NCBI RefSeq assembly: GCF_001659605.2
Contig: NC_035162.2
Span: 6,405,248-6,469,247, forward strand
Reading direction: 5' to 3'
Origin: Manihot esculenta
Lineage: Eukaryota > Streptophyta > Magnoliopsida > Malpighiales > Euphorbiaceae
Length of the DNA stretch: 64,000 bases
Within the stretch, counting starts at the first letter, position 1, and each line of letters starts with the position of its first letter. Below are positions 1-12,200 of this stretch, in pieces. The notes under the pieces were generated by a model. The model was not told the origin of the DNA and did no database searches. It was given only the letters and a program-made list of their open reading frames with translations. The position numbers and the translations under genes are program-made.

Positions 1-87
1 ACCTGCTGGTGCACTTGGCAAGTGCACCAGCAGGTGCAATGTGAAAATGCACCTGCTGGTGCACTTGCCAAGTGCACCAGCAGGTGC
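1..87. repeat. Two tandem large perfect palindromes
   Basis: Positions 1-35 form a perfect inverted repeat with 16-base arms (ACCTGCTGGTGCACTT) around a 3-base centre. Positions 49-87 form another with 19-base arms around a single base. They are copies of one unit of about 50 bp, separated by AATGTGAAAAT, and a related spacer follows the second. The first is cut by the window edge, so more copies may lie upstream. Confidence 0.9.
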
Positions 88-185
88 AATGTCAAAATGC
101 AAGGAAACTGTGACGGTCTTGAAAAAAAAATCTATGATGGGAACGGGTTGAGCAAAGAAATAAAACAAGCATAAATGTATCATAA

Positions 186-272
186 AATTAACAAGCAAAA
201 AATTAACAAGCAAAAAATTAAACAAGCAAAAAATTAAACAAGCAAAAAAATACAAAAAATTAAACAAGCATA
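186..272. repeat. Short A-rich tandem repeat (AAACAAGCAAAAAATT type)
   Basis: About five imperfect copies of a 15-16 base unit containing AACAAGCA followed by an A/T run. It is low-complexity sequence inside the CACTA end. Confidence 0.8.
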
Positions 273-273
273 A

Positions 274-660
274 ATGGCGGCGAACCTTTTGATGGCGGTG
301 GACGTTGGATGAACAGGGCAGTGAACGGCCGAGAGGTTGGACCCAAGTTCCGATTTCAGTGAGCCCGTGGATATTGATGCTGAGAATAAGCTCCGTTGTC
401 GACTGTCGATGGCGGCGAACCGTTGATGGCGGCGAACCTTTTGATGGCGGTGGACGTTGGATGAACAGGGCAGTGAACAGCCGATAGGTTGGAACCAAGT
501 TCCGATTTCAGTGAGCCCGTGGATATTGATGTTGAGAATAAGCTTCGTTGTCGACGGTTGATGGCGGCGAACCGTTGATGGCGGCGAACCGTTGATGGCG
601 GCGGACGATGCACTTGGCAGTGAACGACGGCAAGGTTGGAGACAACTTCAGATTTCAGTG
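274..660. repeat. 152-bp tandem repeat, two full units and a diverged third
   Basis: The unit beginning ATGGCGGCGAACC occurs at 274 and again at 426, and the internal landmark GTTGGATGAACAGG recurs at the same 152-base offset. A third, shorter and diverged copy follows to about 660, after two extra copies of the GTTGATGGCGGCGAACC sub-unit. Short open frames on both strands here follow the repeat and do not look like genes. Confidence 0.85.
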
Positions 661-932
661 ATTTTGATTTTAAGGAATTAGGTCTTTCATTTAAGACTGG
701 GATTTTGGCTCCAAAATTTTCACCCACGGATTACTGACGGATGGCTTCATCCGTTAGTAGGCCGTTAGAGTGATTCCGTGAATCCGTTAGAATAACTGAC
801 GGATTTCAAGCCGTTGGTGAATCCGTTACTATCGTTAACGGATTGCAAACCGTTGGTGAATCCGTTAGTGATACTAACGGATTTACCATCCGTCAGTGAA
901 ATCCGTTAGTGAAATTGTGAATTCGTGTAGTG

Positions 933-1823
933 AATAGTGATATATAATAAATTAACTAGAAAAATATTAAAAATTTACGTTCAAAAAAGTCAATTTTCAA
1001 TCTTACAATATAAGATTTTTTATTTTTAACTAGCAAAATACTAATATTGCAATACTATAAATGTAAATTACTACAAAGGTTGTAGGAAAAATAAATTATA
1101 TAACATTTAATTATGTGGTAAAAGTCCTTATAAATAAATTTTTACCCCAACGTCTACTCAAATATTAAAATATTATGTTATATTACTCATATGATATTAT
1201 TGTAAACATGAGCCAACATATAATATATATTTATTATTGTTCTAATTTTTCAAAAAAAGAACTCAGAAAATATTAAATAGAGTTATATAAAACTTGTGAA
1301 TATGCTTATAGTAAGAAATTAAATTTCTAGTAGGAATAAAAATTATTAATAAATGTATTAAATTCACTATTAAAATATTTGGAGACAAAATTAAAATTTA
1401 TCATTAAATCATTATAAAAATATATTAAAAATTTTAATAACAATTTTTATATTTAGTAATAAAATTTAGGTGTTTATTCGATAATTTTTTTCCACTAAAA
1501 TTTCATTGTAAAAAGTACAATTTATTATAGTGATTTTGACGGATGATAGCCCATAATAGAAATCCATCTATTTATGGTAGCTACTTCTTTTTTTAATTAT
1601 TTTTGTCCTTTGTTTTGGATGGATTTGTAAATCTACCAGAGAACACAACCACCATATGCTGCTATCCCCAGGAACCCCAACGCGCCGTCCTCTTGTCAGT
1701 GCTGGACTTGTAAATCCGAGACGACTCACGTGGCAACCACCAATATATCACCATATATTGATATCTCCACGATTACACTACATCCGCCATTAATTTTTTC
1801 TTTCCTATTTTTGATTTATATCA

Positions 1824-1854
<31 letters not shown>

Positions 1855-2253
1855 TTTGCTTTGTTTAAAAAGAAAATTATATTATATATTGATGCCTACA
1901 CGACTACACTACATCCACCTTTAATTTCTTTTTCCTTTTTTGTCAAAGATAAGACAATGGTGGATTAATAGGTTGAATCTGCAAGTTCCCAAAATTTAAT
2001 TATATGCACTTATTATTTAATTAATTAAATTTATAAGAGTACTATTCACCATTTTAGTGCATTTCGCTATTTAATATTTTCAAATAAAAATTAAATTAAA
2101 TTTTATTAATTTTTTTTAAAAGGAGTTTATCGACAATTGAATAAATGTATTTTATATATGTCCAAATTATAGTTGTATTTTAGTGATTTGAACCTTTAAT
2201 AATTAAATTGTTTTCTCACCACCGATTTGTAAAGAGTGCAATATTATTTGAGC
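933..2253. other. AT-rich intergenic region upstream of the GST gene
   Basis: No gene seen. It contains a perfect (AT)n microsatellite at about 1823-1846 followed by a T-run, and a less AT-rich patch at about 1610-1740 that matches nothing I recognise. The last 100 bases are presumably the GST promoter. Confidence 0.6.
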
Positions 2254-2260
2254 TATAAAA
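2254..2260 (+). promoter_or_regulatory. TATA box of the phi-class GST gene
   Basis: TATAAAA lies 59 bases upstream of the start codon at 2319, a normal plant distance for a TATA box with a short 5' leader. Confidence 0.7.
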
Positions 2261-2318
2261 GCAAGGGTTTGTGAATCAAAATAAACAAGAGAAGGAAAGA
2301 GTTGGGAAGGAGAAGAAA

Positions 2319-4445
2319 ATGGTAGTAAAGGTTTATGGTCCAGTGCGAGCTGCCTGTCCACAGAGGGTTCTGGCTTGCCTTTTGGAGAAGGATGTGGAAT
2401 TTGAGATTGTTCAGCTTGATCTTGATTCCGGCGAGCAAAAGCAACCTCACTTCCTTCTCAAACAGGTATTATTTTTGTAACTTGGAAATTAAACTTAAAG
2501 ATCTAAGCATATCAGCTTGTATAATATTTACGACTTATATGTATATGAGTAATTTTTGTGTTTGTAATCGCAGCCATTTGGCCAAGTTCCAGTCGTAGAG
2601 GAGGGTGATTTCCAGCTTTTTGGTAAGACTCTCTTCATCCTTATGTATTCCCAACTTTTCTCAAAATTATTTGCAGGCAGTTCTTTAAAAGAAACAAAAA
2701 CAATATATATAATGTTATTAATTTTTTCTAAATATAAATATGCACCTCGGAAGCGAAAAAACAATTTTAATTTAGGCTCATTTTTTTTTACAAAAAATAT
2801 TTATACAATTTTTTTCCTTTAAAACATTTAAAAAATTTAATTAATTAAAAATATTTCTCTAATTAAAGAAAAATCAATACATTTTAATAAAAATAACTTT
2901 TTATTTTACAAAATTTATTTTTTTAAAATAAAACTGGTTAAGATTCTTTAAAAATTTTATTAAATAACATTTGATTAAAATAAAATTTAGAAAATAAAAA
3001 GTTAAAAATTAAAATATAAAACTAACTTTCTAAAATAATAAAATTTTTGTTTCGAACTTTATAATAGAACTATTTATCACACTTTTAAAAATCATATGTT
3101 TTAAAAAATTTTTTTTGGACAAATTATTGTGAGTCTCCAATAGATTTCAGCGCATATAAATCTAATATAAAATTTAAAACTAATTGCTATGGATTATTTT
3201 TATATTTTAAATATTTTATTAATTAAGACTTGTATATATAAATAAATATGTTAATATATTTTATTTTTAAATTAAAAATAAATAATAAAAAAATAAATTA
3301 TTTTATTAAAAATATTTTTTTATAAAAATATTTTTTAAATATATATAAATTATTTTTAAAAAAAACGAAAGTTTACTCGTGAAATAAATAATTAACTCAA
3401 ATAAATAAATATACAAGAAAATAGCATCTGTTAATATTAAGATTATATGTGTTTTTTTTTTCTCTAAAGATTAGGTGTTACATCTATCAATATAAAACTA
3501 AAGCAAAGAAAAATATGGTACTCTCTTTACTTAGCATTTTCCTTTTGTTAATTTTTACAAATTTTTTAGTTTATTTTTATTTTTCTTCATTTTAATTGGA
3601 CCACTTTAGATTTCTTTAGTTTAAAAGTTAATACCAATTTATTATTAGTAACTATATCTATGGAAAAATTAATAATATTTATTATTAATTATAAGTAAAT
3701 AGAAAATCATAATTAAATTTCTTTATAAGTATAAATTTTAAAATTAAATGAAAAATTATTATATATATATTTATATATACTTTAAAGCTGATTACATCTA
3801 TATCTAGATAAAACTAAATTTAATTTTTTTTAGATTTTTTAGTTTTTTCTTATTTTCTTATTTTTATTAAACCAATGGATATCTTTTAATGTTTAAAAAA
3901 ATAATATTTACTTATTGAAATTATAGATCCAAGTTTATTGCATTCATCTGAAAATAAGGCTAGAGAAATTACTTATATATTGAAAATTTGCATTAGAATC
4001 TAGGGCAATCATAAGGTACTACGCATCGAAGTATGCTGATCGTGGATCAAATCTACTTGGTAATACATTCGAAGAGAGAGCTGTGGTGGATCAATGGCTA
4101 GAAGTGGAAGCCCACAACTTCAATGATTTGGTGTACAATCTGGTGTTTCAACTCGTGATTCTGCCGAGAATGGGGCAGCACGGGGACTTGAAGTTAGCCC
4201 GCAGCTGTGAGCAGAAGCTAGAGAAGGTGCTAGATGTGTATGAGCAAAGGTTGTCCAAAAGCAAGTATCTTGCTGGAGAATCATTTACACTTGCTGATTT
4301 GAGCCATTTGCCTGGCATTAGATACCTGGTGAATGAAGCTGGAATGTATCATTTGGTGAAAGAGAGGGAGCATGTTAATGCTTGGTGGCAGGATATTTCA
4401 AGCCGTCCTGCATGGAAGAAATTGATGGAACTTGCTGGTTTCTAG
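2319..4445 (+). CDS. Phi-class glutathione S-transferase (GSTF11/GSTF12-like)
   Basis: Three exons: 2319-2465, 2574-2622 and 3997-4445, giving 214 residues. The 147-bp and 49-bp first exons are the standard phi-class arrangement. The N-terminal thioredoxin-like domain (about residues 1-80) has LDLDSGEQK and PFGQVPVVEEGDFQLFESRAI for glutathione binding. The C-terminal helical domain ends RPAWKKLMELAGF, as in the GSTF11/GSTF12 clade. The stretch where many phi GSTs carry the catalytic serine reads AACPQR with no serine. In the TT19/AN9 branch this fits a flavonoid-binding carrier rather than a strong conjugating enzyme, but that role is inferred. The protein is expected in the cytosol. Intron 2 (2623-3996) is 1.37 kb of very AT-rich DNA with no recognisable content. 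A TATA box sits at 2254. Confidence 0.93.
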
Positions 4446-5340
4446 TTGGCACTCGTCCCTAAGATAATCTATGTGTACTGTCGTCCAAATAATTTCAGAC
4501 TATTTTCATCGTGTACTAGGTAGTTGATGTTGGTAATGTAATGTTTTTAATTTAGTTTATTATAGTCTATTAAATAAAACATAATTTGTTATTGTTATTT
4601 ACATTTTATTATAAATAAAGGTTTTCAAAATAATAATAAAAAAATAGAAAATAAAATGAAAAAAGAGAGAACATAAAAAAAAATAAAGGATGGGCAATTT
4701 TAGCAAAGGTAGTGTTTTTTAACATATTTAATAATAAAATAATAATTCTGTAAAAAAAACAAAGCAAAGCTCAATTGAAAAAACATAGCCAAGTAAAATG
4801 TCCACAACGCTGTTGCTTGTTAATTGTTATGGTTTATTCTAAATACTATTATTTCACAATTACTTTAATGAAAATAGTGATTTGTTATAAAACTAAACAT
4901 GTGATATTACAAAATTCTTTATTTTATTTTAAAATATTAAATTTAATAAATATGTAAAATTAATTTTTAAAAAATACATAAATATTTACTTATAAATAAT
5001 TATAATATTTAAAAATTAATTTATAAAAATATAAAAATAAATTATATTTAAATAAATTATTTTATTATAAAATAATTTTTTAATTAAATTTATAAATATT
5101 TAAACTAAATTATATATTTTATAAATTTTAAAAATTAAAATGTAATTTATTTTAATTAAAATTATTTTTATTTAATTTAAATACCACATTAATATTTGCT
5201 AATAATTTTAGATAAAAAATTTTAATCTATTAACGGTATAAAATTATTATTTTTTATTATAAATTAGATTATAAGACTATGTAAAAGTAAAAGTTTTTTA
5301 AATTATTCCTTAAATATTTATTTCTCAGAAAAAAAAAAAT
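4446..5340. other. AT-rich intergenic region
   Basis: Downstream of the GST gene; no gene seen. Sequence from about 4890 to 5320 is almost purely A/T. The GST 3' UTR probably lies in the first 150 bases. Confidence 0.6.
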
Positions 5341-6256
5341 ATTTGTTCCATGGGAAGCATGTATTTGTAGAAAACCCTAACAAGGACTCTGCAGAGGAAC
5401 GAAGACGCAGAGGAACGAAGAAGAAGACCCTGATCAAGAAAAGGTTGAAAAGAACAGAAAACTAAACGTCTACACAGATCCAAACTCTCGTCACCCTTAG
5501 GTATGCCAATGGTCATCGTTCATCCCATTCCCAATTTAGGGTTTTCTAATCGACCCGCTACTCTCTGATTTTAATCCTCTTATTCATCACCCCAAGGATA
5601 TGTATGTGAAGTTCGAAATATTTAGGCTGAGATATTGATATGAGTTTTCGCGATTGAAGTTTTGGTGGCAATCTATTTTAGAGGGATAAGAATGTTCACA
5701 TGAATTTTTGTTCTGTTAAAATTTTTTATGTAATCTTGAAAATTTTCATGTGTAAATTTGTTTATTTTAGCTTCCTAGAAATCAATAACAATCACATTCC
5801 GGTCAAGTTTTGTGCAGTTGATATTGTTTTCTGGGAATCCATGAACATTTTAATTTTTTGGTATTTAAATTTTCGTATTTACAAGTTATTTTTAGTTCAC
5901 TGTTCGTATTTTAATTGCTTCACCTGGCTGATATCTATGTCATATTTAGCCGATGGTTTTCTGCTATCAAGATGCTTCTATTTGCCTGTTGAAAGAATCA
6001 GATTTTTGGATTTAGAGAATTGCAGAATTGGGTGTTATCTGACTTTGTGGAGAGGATTTTTTTTTGAGGATTCAAGTTGTAAAAGACGAAGCCAAGGTCG
6101 AAGGCATGGGAGTTATTGCAATTTCTGATTTGCTGTGATATAATTGTGTCTGTTTGTGCATATATTACAGGACGGGATTTAGAACATTCTGAGCATCACC
6201 GAGAGCCTTGCAGGGAAGGGGAGGGTTACGCCAGCAGTTTTTTGGCTTGCAAAGAA
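5341..6256 (+). other. 5' UTR exon and leader intron of the SUA-like gene
   Basis: A GC-richer purine-rich leader (about 5350-5500) ends at a clear donor (TTAG|GTATGCC at 5501). The leader intron ends at TATATTACAG|GACGGG (6170/6171), and the second leader segment runs to the ATG at 6257. There is no in-frame upstream start in that segment. The transcription start is estimated only. Confidence 0.65.
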
Positions 6257-9200
6257 ATGGATCCTGGTCGCTATGGTCTCCAGCAAGGATGGGATAATAA
6301 CAGCGTAATTGTGGTTTCCTCCTTAATATCACATATATGGGATGATAATACAAGAAACTTTTAGGGCTCATGTGATAGTCCATTTTTTTTGGGGCATCTC
6401 ATCCATAAAGAAAAATAAGAGAAAGCTCTGGGGGCAGTGAGGATATGGAATGGATTTGCCTAACCTCTATCATGATTGATATTTGTTGCTGACATAGCTT
6501 ATTCTCTTGAATCCACAGGCTCTGGAAGGGTATGGTGGAGTCCACGAGCCAAACTACCGGTGAGTGCTGACCAGTGCTTCTCATTGTGACAATGGTTAAG
6601 TAGTGCTTATGGGTAAAAGCACTTCTTTGAAAGTTCTCTTTACATTTTACAATGAATTCCTTTGTTATGATTTATTTGAAAGATTTTGCTACATGGATTC
6701 TGCTTGATATCTGAATGTTCCATTGATTATGGTCATGGTGGTTTCTTTTCTATTTGTTATTTTCCATTTGAGTCATGATCTTGGATTTTATCTTTCTCTT
6801 CCATCCAATTTTGTCATACATTGGCAGGGTGGGTGGTTCATATGATGAGAGGAGATTTCATGATGAAAGATACACCAGGGATAATGTCTATGCAAGAAAT
6901 GCTTTTCACCGAGATGTCCTAGAGAGGGAGAGCTATCCACCACCTCCTGCTGTTGGTCTTTGGCCTCAGTCAAGAAGGCGAAGTTATGAAGAAGATTATC
7001 CCCTTGATAGGGAGTCAAGGAGACATGAGAAAGCATATGTGGACTCATACCATGCGATGGATACTTTTCGAGATCGTGATATCGATTCATACACGGAACT
7101 TGATAAGTTCCGTGATGGCTATCGCAACGTGGAAAACTATCGTGATCATGGGTTTGATAGGGGTGCCAGGTTTGGAGCACGTGATCGAGATGATCATGCA
7201 TATGATGATTATGATTACAGGCCCCGCAATTCCAGCCAAAATAGGGAGGACAGCCGTGAGAGGGATTATGAATATGGTCGACATAGTTATGATTCAGACT
7301 ATGAGAGAGGCAATAAAAGAGAGGGAAATTGGAGGCGGCGCGATTCCCGTGATCGAGAACGTGATAAGAGAGGTTTGAGTCGAGAAAGAGATCAGAGTCC
7401 GCATAAAAGGCATGAACGATCTCACTCTCGTGGACGTGATGACCGTCCTAGATCAAGGTCCCCTCGAGGTCGAAGTCATGGTCGAAGTCAACGAGAGGAC
7501 AGTTATGAGGATGGTCAACATGAGAGGACTGAAAGGCGGAGAGACCGTGAGGAGAAGCGGCATCGAGGGAATTACACAGTGGTATGTTTGTAATTATATT
7601 GTCTAGGATCATGAAGATCAATTTGTTGCGACTTAAAGAGTTCTAATGAGGATTTTAATTTTAATTTTTATGTAGGCCCCATCTGCAACTGTTGTTGTGA
7701 AAGGTCTATCACAGAAGACAACTGAGGAAGACTTGTATCAGATACTTGTAATATCATGCTTTATGTAATTGTTCTGAATTTTTCTGTTTCATTTTGTATG
7801 CATGTTTCTTAATATTTCAATCTCTTGGTTGGCTATCAGGCTGAATGGGGACCTCTCCGCCATGTGCGTGTGATCAAAGAGCGGAATTCTGGCATTTCTC
7901 GTGGATTTGCTTTTATTGATTTTCCATCTGTGGTGTGTATTATTTATGCATAACCTGGCACTGTTCTGTTTTATCTGTTGGCTTTTAGTAATGGCATGCA
8001 TGGTATTTTGTATTTTCCTCTCTGAACCAGGATGCAGCTTGTGCTATGATGGATAGGATTGGGGATGATGGTTTTGTTGTGGATGGCAGGAAATTGTTCT
8101 TTGAGTATAGGTATTTCTTTTTCTTTACTTACCTTTTTTTTTTTATTGTTTTCATCGTTGCAAACTATCATGTTACAATTCCTTTTGTGATGTTAATATC
8201 CATGCCTAGCAAGTTTAAGTAGTAATTGGAATTCATGTACGTGAAATCTGCATTAATTCTTACTTATCTGCCTGTTTTTGCCTTATGTTAATTATCAATT
8301 TCCATGTGATTAACAATATTGCAATGAGAATGCTATGCAGCCTATTTTAACATGACAACCATATGGTATGTTTCTGGCTTCATGATAATTGCCCCTTTGG
8401 ATTCTGTTGTCTTTCAGTAGTAAGCCAACTGGGGGGGCAGGAGGACAATTTGGTCAAGAAAGTGCTGTGAAATCAGGCCATAACAACCACAGAAGCATCA
8501 TGGTACCATCTGATTGGATGTGCACCATATGTGGTTGTGTCAATTTTGCAAGGCGAACATCCTGTTTTCAGGTTTGTTTTACCATTGCTTTTCTTATTCT
8601 CAACTCTTCCTCTCTATTTTTGCTTCTTTTTCTTTTTTCATTTCTTGAGAGATACAGCTTGAAATTATGAACTCTACCTAAGCCACCACAGCCCTGGAAA
8701 AAAAGAACCTCCAACCACATGTTAGTCCTAGGTGACTTCTTCACTTGGTTTTTGAGGAATCATTAGACCTGGGTATTGAATTTTTGGTGGTAGTTCCATT
8801 GGGTTATTAGATTTGCTTATATATAATCAATATATGCGAAGGTCAGTATTATGCTTATATTATCATACATATAAATTGTTTATATACAAGCCACAGTTCA
8901 AATGTCTGTTTGATTGGATGTTTTATGTGTTTATCAAAATTTATGTGGGAAGATCTGTCATGTTACTGCTTTGTGTGTGGGTGACCATAATTAAGTGTAA
9001 TAGACTTGTGGTTCTTCTCTTCAAAGATGTTAATATATTCAATGTAATGGACAAAGAGAATGTTTGCTTAAAATACTAGAACACTACAAGGTTTAGTGCA
9101 ATTAGCAATTAGGATCATGCTTTCAAAAATATGCATTTTATGCCATTGCTACCACTGGTTTTATTTGAGGTGGAAACTGTTCTATGATTTTGTAATTCAA

Positions 9201-12200
9201 GAAACAAGGCTCAATGAGGTCTTAAAATTCTAGGACTCCTTGATCCATAGATCCTGCTGAAGAAAATTCTCAAACTCGTTTTTCCACATGCTGAGAGGTT
9301 AAAATTGCTCATTTACTAAAAATTTTATGATATCATGAAAAACAAAGGGAAAAAACGGAGGTTGAAAGACATGCAGAAGCTGATCCTCCTCTTTGTTCGT
9401 CTTCTCTTTTTCATAAAAAAAAAAGCCAAACGAATCTGGGACTAGAGTATTCAAAGGCTAAATTCGGGTCAAAACTATTTATATCATACATTTGATGTCA
9501 GTCTTGTCTGCATTTGCATGCTGCAGGAACTAGTGCATAATTTTTGCAAGGCAGGCACTTGTTAATTATGATAAATCTTTGTACACTTGTGGGTATGGGA
9601 AGGCAGGTGGCTAGGTTTTTGTTTGTGGTTAGTGTTATGAATATAAAGCTTAATTTGAATGGTCCAGACTCCAGAGTATACGAAAGGAAATGAATGGCTT
9701 GGATTAAAACTTAAATTTAGACAAAAAATTGAAAATGTTGTGCTGCTGGTAATCAAACACAAGCTGACCATTTCTTTCCATTAACCTTTAACCACTAAGC
9801 TACAATATTGGGTGCTGCATTTATTTGTCAATGTAATATATTAGTTTAGTGTTTCTGAAAATTTTCCTTTAAAATTGAACCAAACTGATTAAACCACTTC
9901 TTCAAAAATTTAAAACTGAATCAAAATTTTAAAATGGTTGATTAGGTTAGTTATTTCAGTGTAATTGAATTTTGCTTGCCCCTACTCGTGGCATCATAAT
10001 TATTGGCAATCATGATATGAAAAATTGTTTGTTTGTTGCAGTGTAATGAGCCAAGAACTGAAGATGCACCAGCAGCAGATATAGCTTTATCAAATCCAGC
10101 TTCTTTGGGAAGGAAAGGATTCGAGGCAGGTTGGTTTGAGCTTTTGCTTTCTCTTAGCATGTTCTCGTTGCTACAACTTTCTAAGTGATACTTAATCAGG
10201 TCCTACTCATGTATTGGTGGTTCGTGGATTGGATGAAAATGCTGATGAGGAGATGCTTCGTTATGAGTTTTCTAAACATGCTCCAATCAAGGTTCAAATT
10301 GCTAAATTGTTTATTAAAAAAGAATTCCTTCTCAAGGAAGGTGCAGAAATTTCATTGTTTTATTTTGCAGGATCTCCGTCTTGTTCGGGACAAGTTTACT
10401 CATGTTTCTAGAGGATTTGCATTTGTACATTTCCATTCAGTAAGTCCACTTATTATTGGTGAATTTTTTCATTAAATAGTTGGTTCTTTCAATTCAAATA
10501 TAAGATTTTCAAAAAGGTATTATGAGCTTTTGGGGGAAATTTTGCAAATATCATATGTCAACTCTGCAGTCAGTGAATATAAATTGTGGGTTGTGTTTTC
10601 TTTTCTTTCTTGTGTTTTCTGATAAACCTACTATCTTTCCCTTAAGATTGTGAAGTCCTCAAAAATTATCATTTTTACCTGAGTTTTGTGTCCAGTTATA
10701 TTCGTATTCATTATGATTTCATCTATAATAAGTCATAGCTTAATTGCCATCTAAAAGCCTAGGGTTTTCCTGCATCATTAAGTTTGATGATGAATTATTC
10801 CCTCCCTATCAATAGACCTTTACAATCATAGAAAGTGGTAATTCTTGATGCAGTTCTATGAGGAAATGAAGAAAAATTAATGATGATCCACTTTCTGTGT
10901 GCACCCAGAACAACTGACGCTATATCTCTCCCCTCACTCTGTGGGATCACATTTCACTTTTGTACAATAAAGAATAGTTGCTTTTTAAAAAAATTTTGGG
11001 ATATATATAAGATGAAAGTAATGCTTGGTGCATTGTAGGTTGAGGATGCTACTAAAGCTCTTGAAGCCACTAATGGAACAACGCTTGAGAAGAATGGACA
11101 GATTTTAAGAGTAGCATATGCAAAAAGCATTCTTGGTCCGGGATCTGGGGCATCGGGCCATTCTCAGTCAAGCAGCCTAGCGGCTGCTGCAATTGAGGCG
11201 GCAGCATTTGCTCAACAGGTGATCACATATTCTTCCCTCAACCTTTGGTTTCTTTTCATATGATACACTTTTAATTGAGGATAGATCAGGAGAAAAGATA
11301 ATGTAAGGGGTGACGAAGTAGCAGGACCCACAAATTATAGATAATCATTTACAGGGAACAAATGGTTCTCGGCAGCTTGTGTTATCCATGAATGTGCCCA
11401 TTTAACAAAAACTAATCCATCGTCACTAGAGCTATATCTAATTATATTACAGTGTGAGTGAGCTATATTACCAATCCTTTTTTGCTGCCTAGTTAATGCA
11501 TGTAAATTCTCAAATATCTATCTACCTTGGTTGCAACATGTCCAACCGTCATTTTGCTGGGAATTATTCTTTGCAACTTCCTCTATACATCACAAATAAT
11601 TTGGTTTCCTATGGTAAGCTGAAATGGGTATAAATCATCTGTATAATGGTTCTTAACTTGCAAGCAACTCGATGTTCATAAATTTTTGCAGATTCTCTTT
11701 TACAACTTGGCCAACTTTACCCTTTCTAGTCTATGAATAGTTATGACTAGGCTGTTGATGGTATTGGTATTATGCCACCTCTAGTTTTTCCATTTGTTGT
11801 TTCTATCTTATTGATTTATCAGTTCTAAAATCGATTAAAGCTTTGCCTTCTCTCTTTTCTTAGTACGATGCTGTTGGATGGGCACCAAAGGAGTACAATC
11901 CAGATGACAAATCTGCCAGTGCGCCAGAGCAGAATGGTGGGGAGGCTACAGTTCAGAAGGATGGTTCGGCTCCACAATCTGGCTTTGTATGGGATGAAGC
12001 ATCTGGTTATTACTATGATGCTGCTTCTGGCTTCTACTATGATGGAAATACAGGTTCCTTATCTTTTCCGATTTAGGAAATGACAATGAATCCTTTAGCA
12101 AGCATTTTGCATCAAAGAGTGAATACATACGATTTCAAGTTGTATTCTGGCGCAGTTGGTGAACATTAACAAGATTCCTGTTGGCTTTTTGCTATAATGA

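Larger units (their letters stand above)
1..932. mobile_element. Terminal part of a CACTA (En/Spm-like) DNA transposon
   Basis: The segment ends at 932 with GTGTAGTG, whose complement reads CACTACACGAATTC, the CACTA-type terminus. Inside the terminus (720-932) lies a dense set of subterminal repeats built on CCGTTAGTGA, CCGTTGGTGAAT and their complement ACTAACGGAT in both orientations, the usual binding-site arrangement of En/Spm transposases. Further inward are a 152-bp tandem repeat and large palindromes, which may be internal element sequence. The other terminus and any transposase lie outside the window. A 3-bp target duplication cannot be tested. What is seen is the terminus and repeats; the superfamily call is from family knowledge. 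Confidence 0.72.

Noticed and set aside
356..727. 123-residue minus-strand frame
   Set aside because: It spans the 152-bp tandem repeats of the CACTA end and repeats itself with them; no family motif.
6788..7378. Long alternative frames overlapping SUA exon 3
   Set aside because: They arise from the Arg/Asp-rich repetitive codons of the true exon, whose frame joins correctly spliced neighbours.
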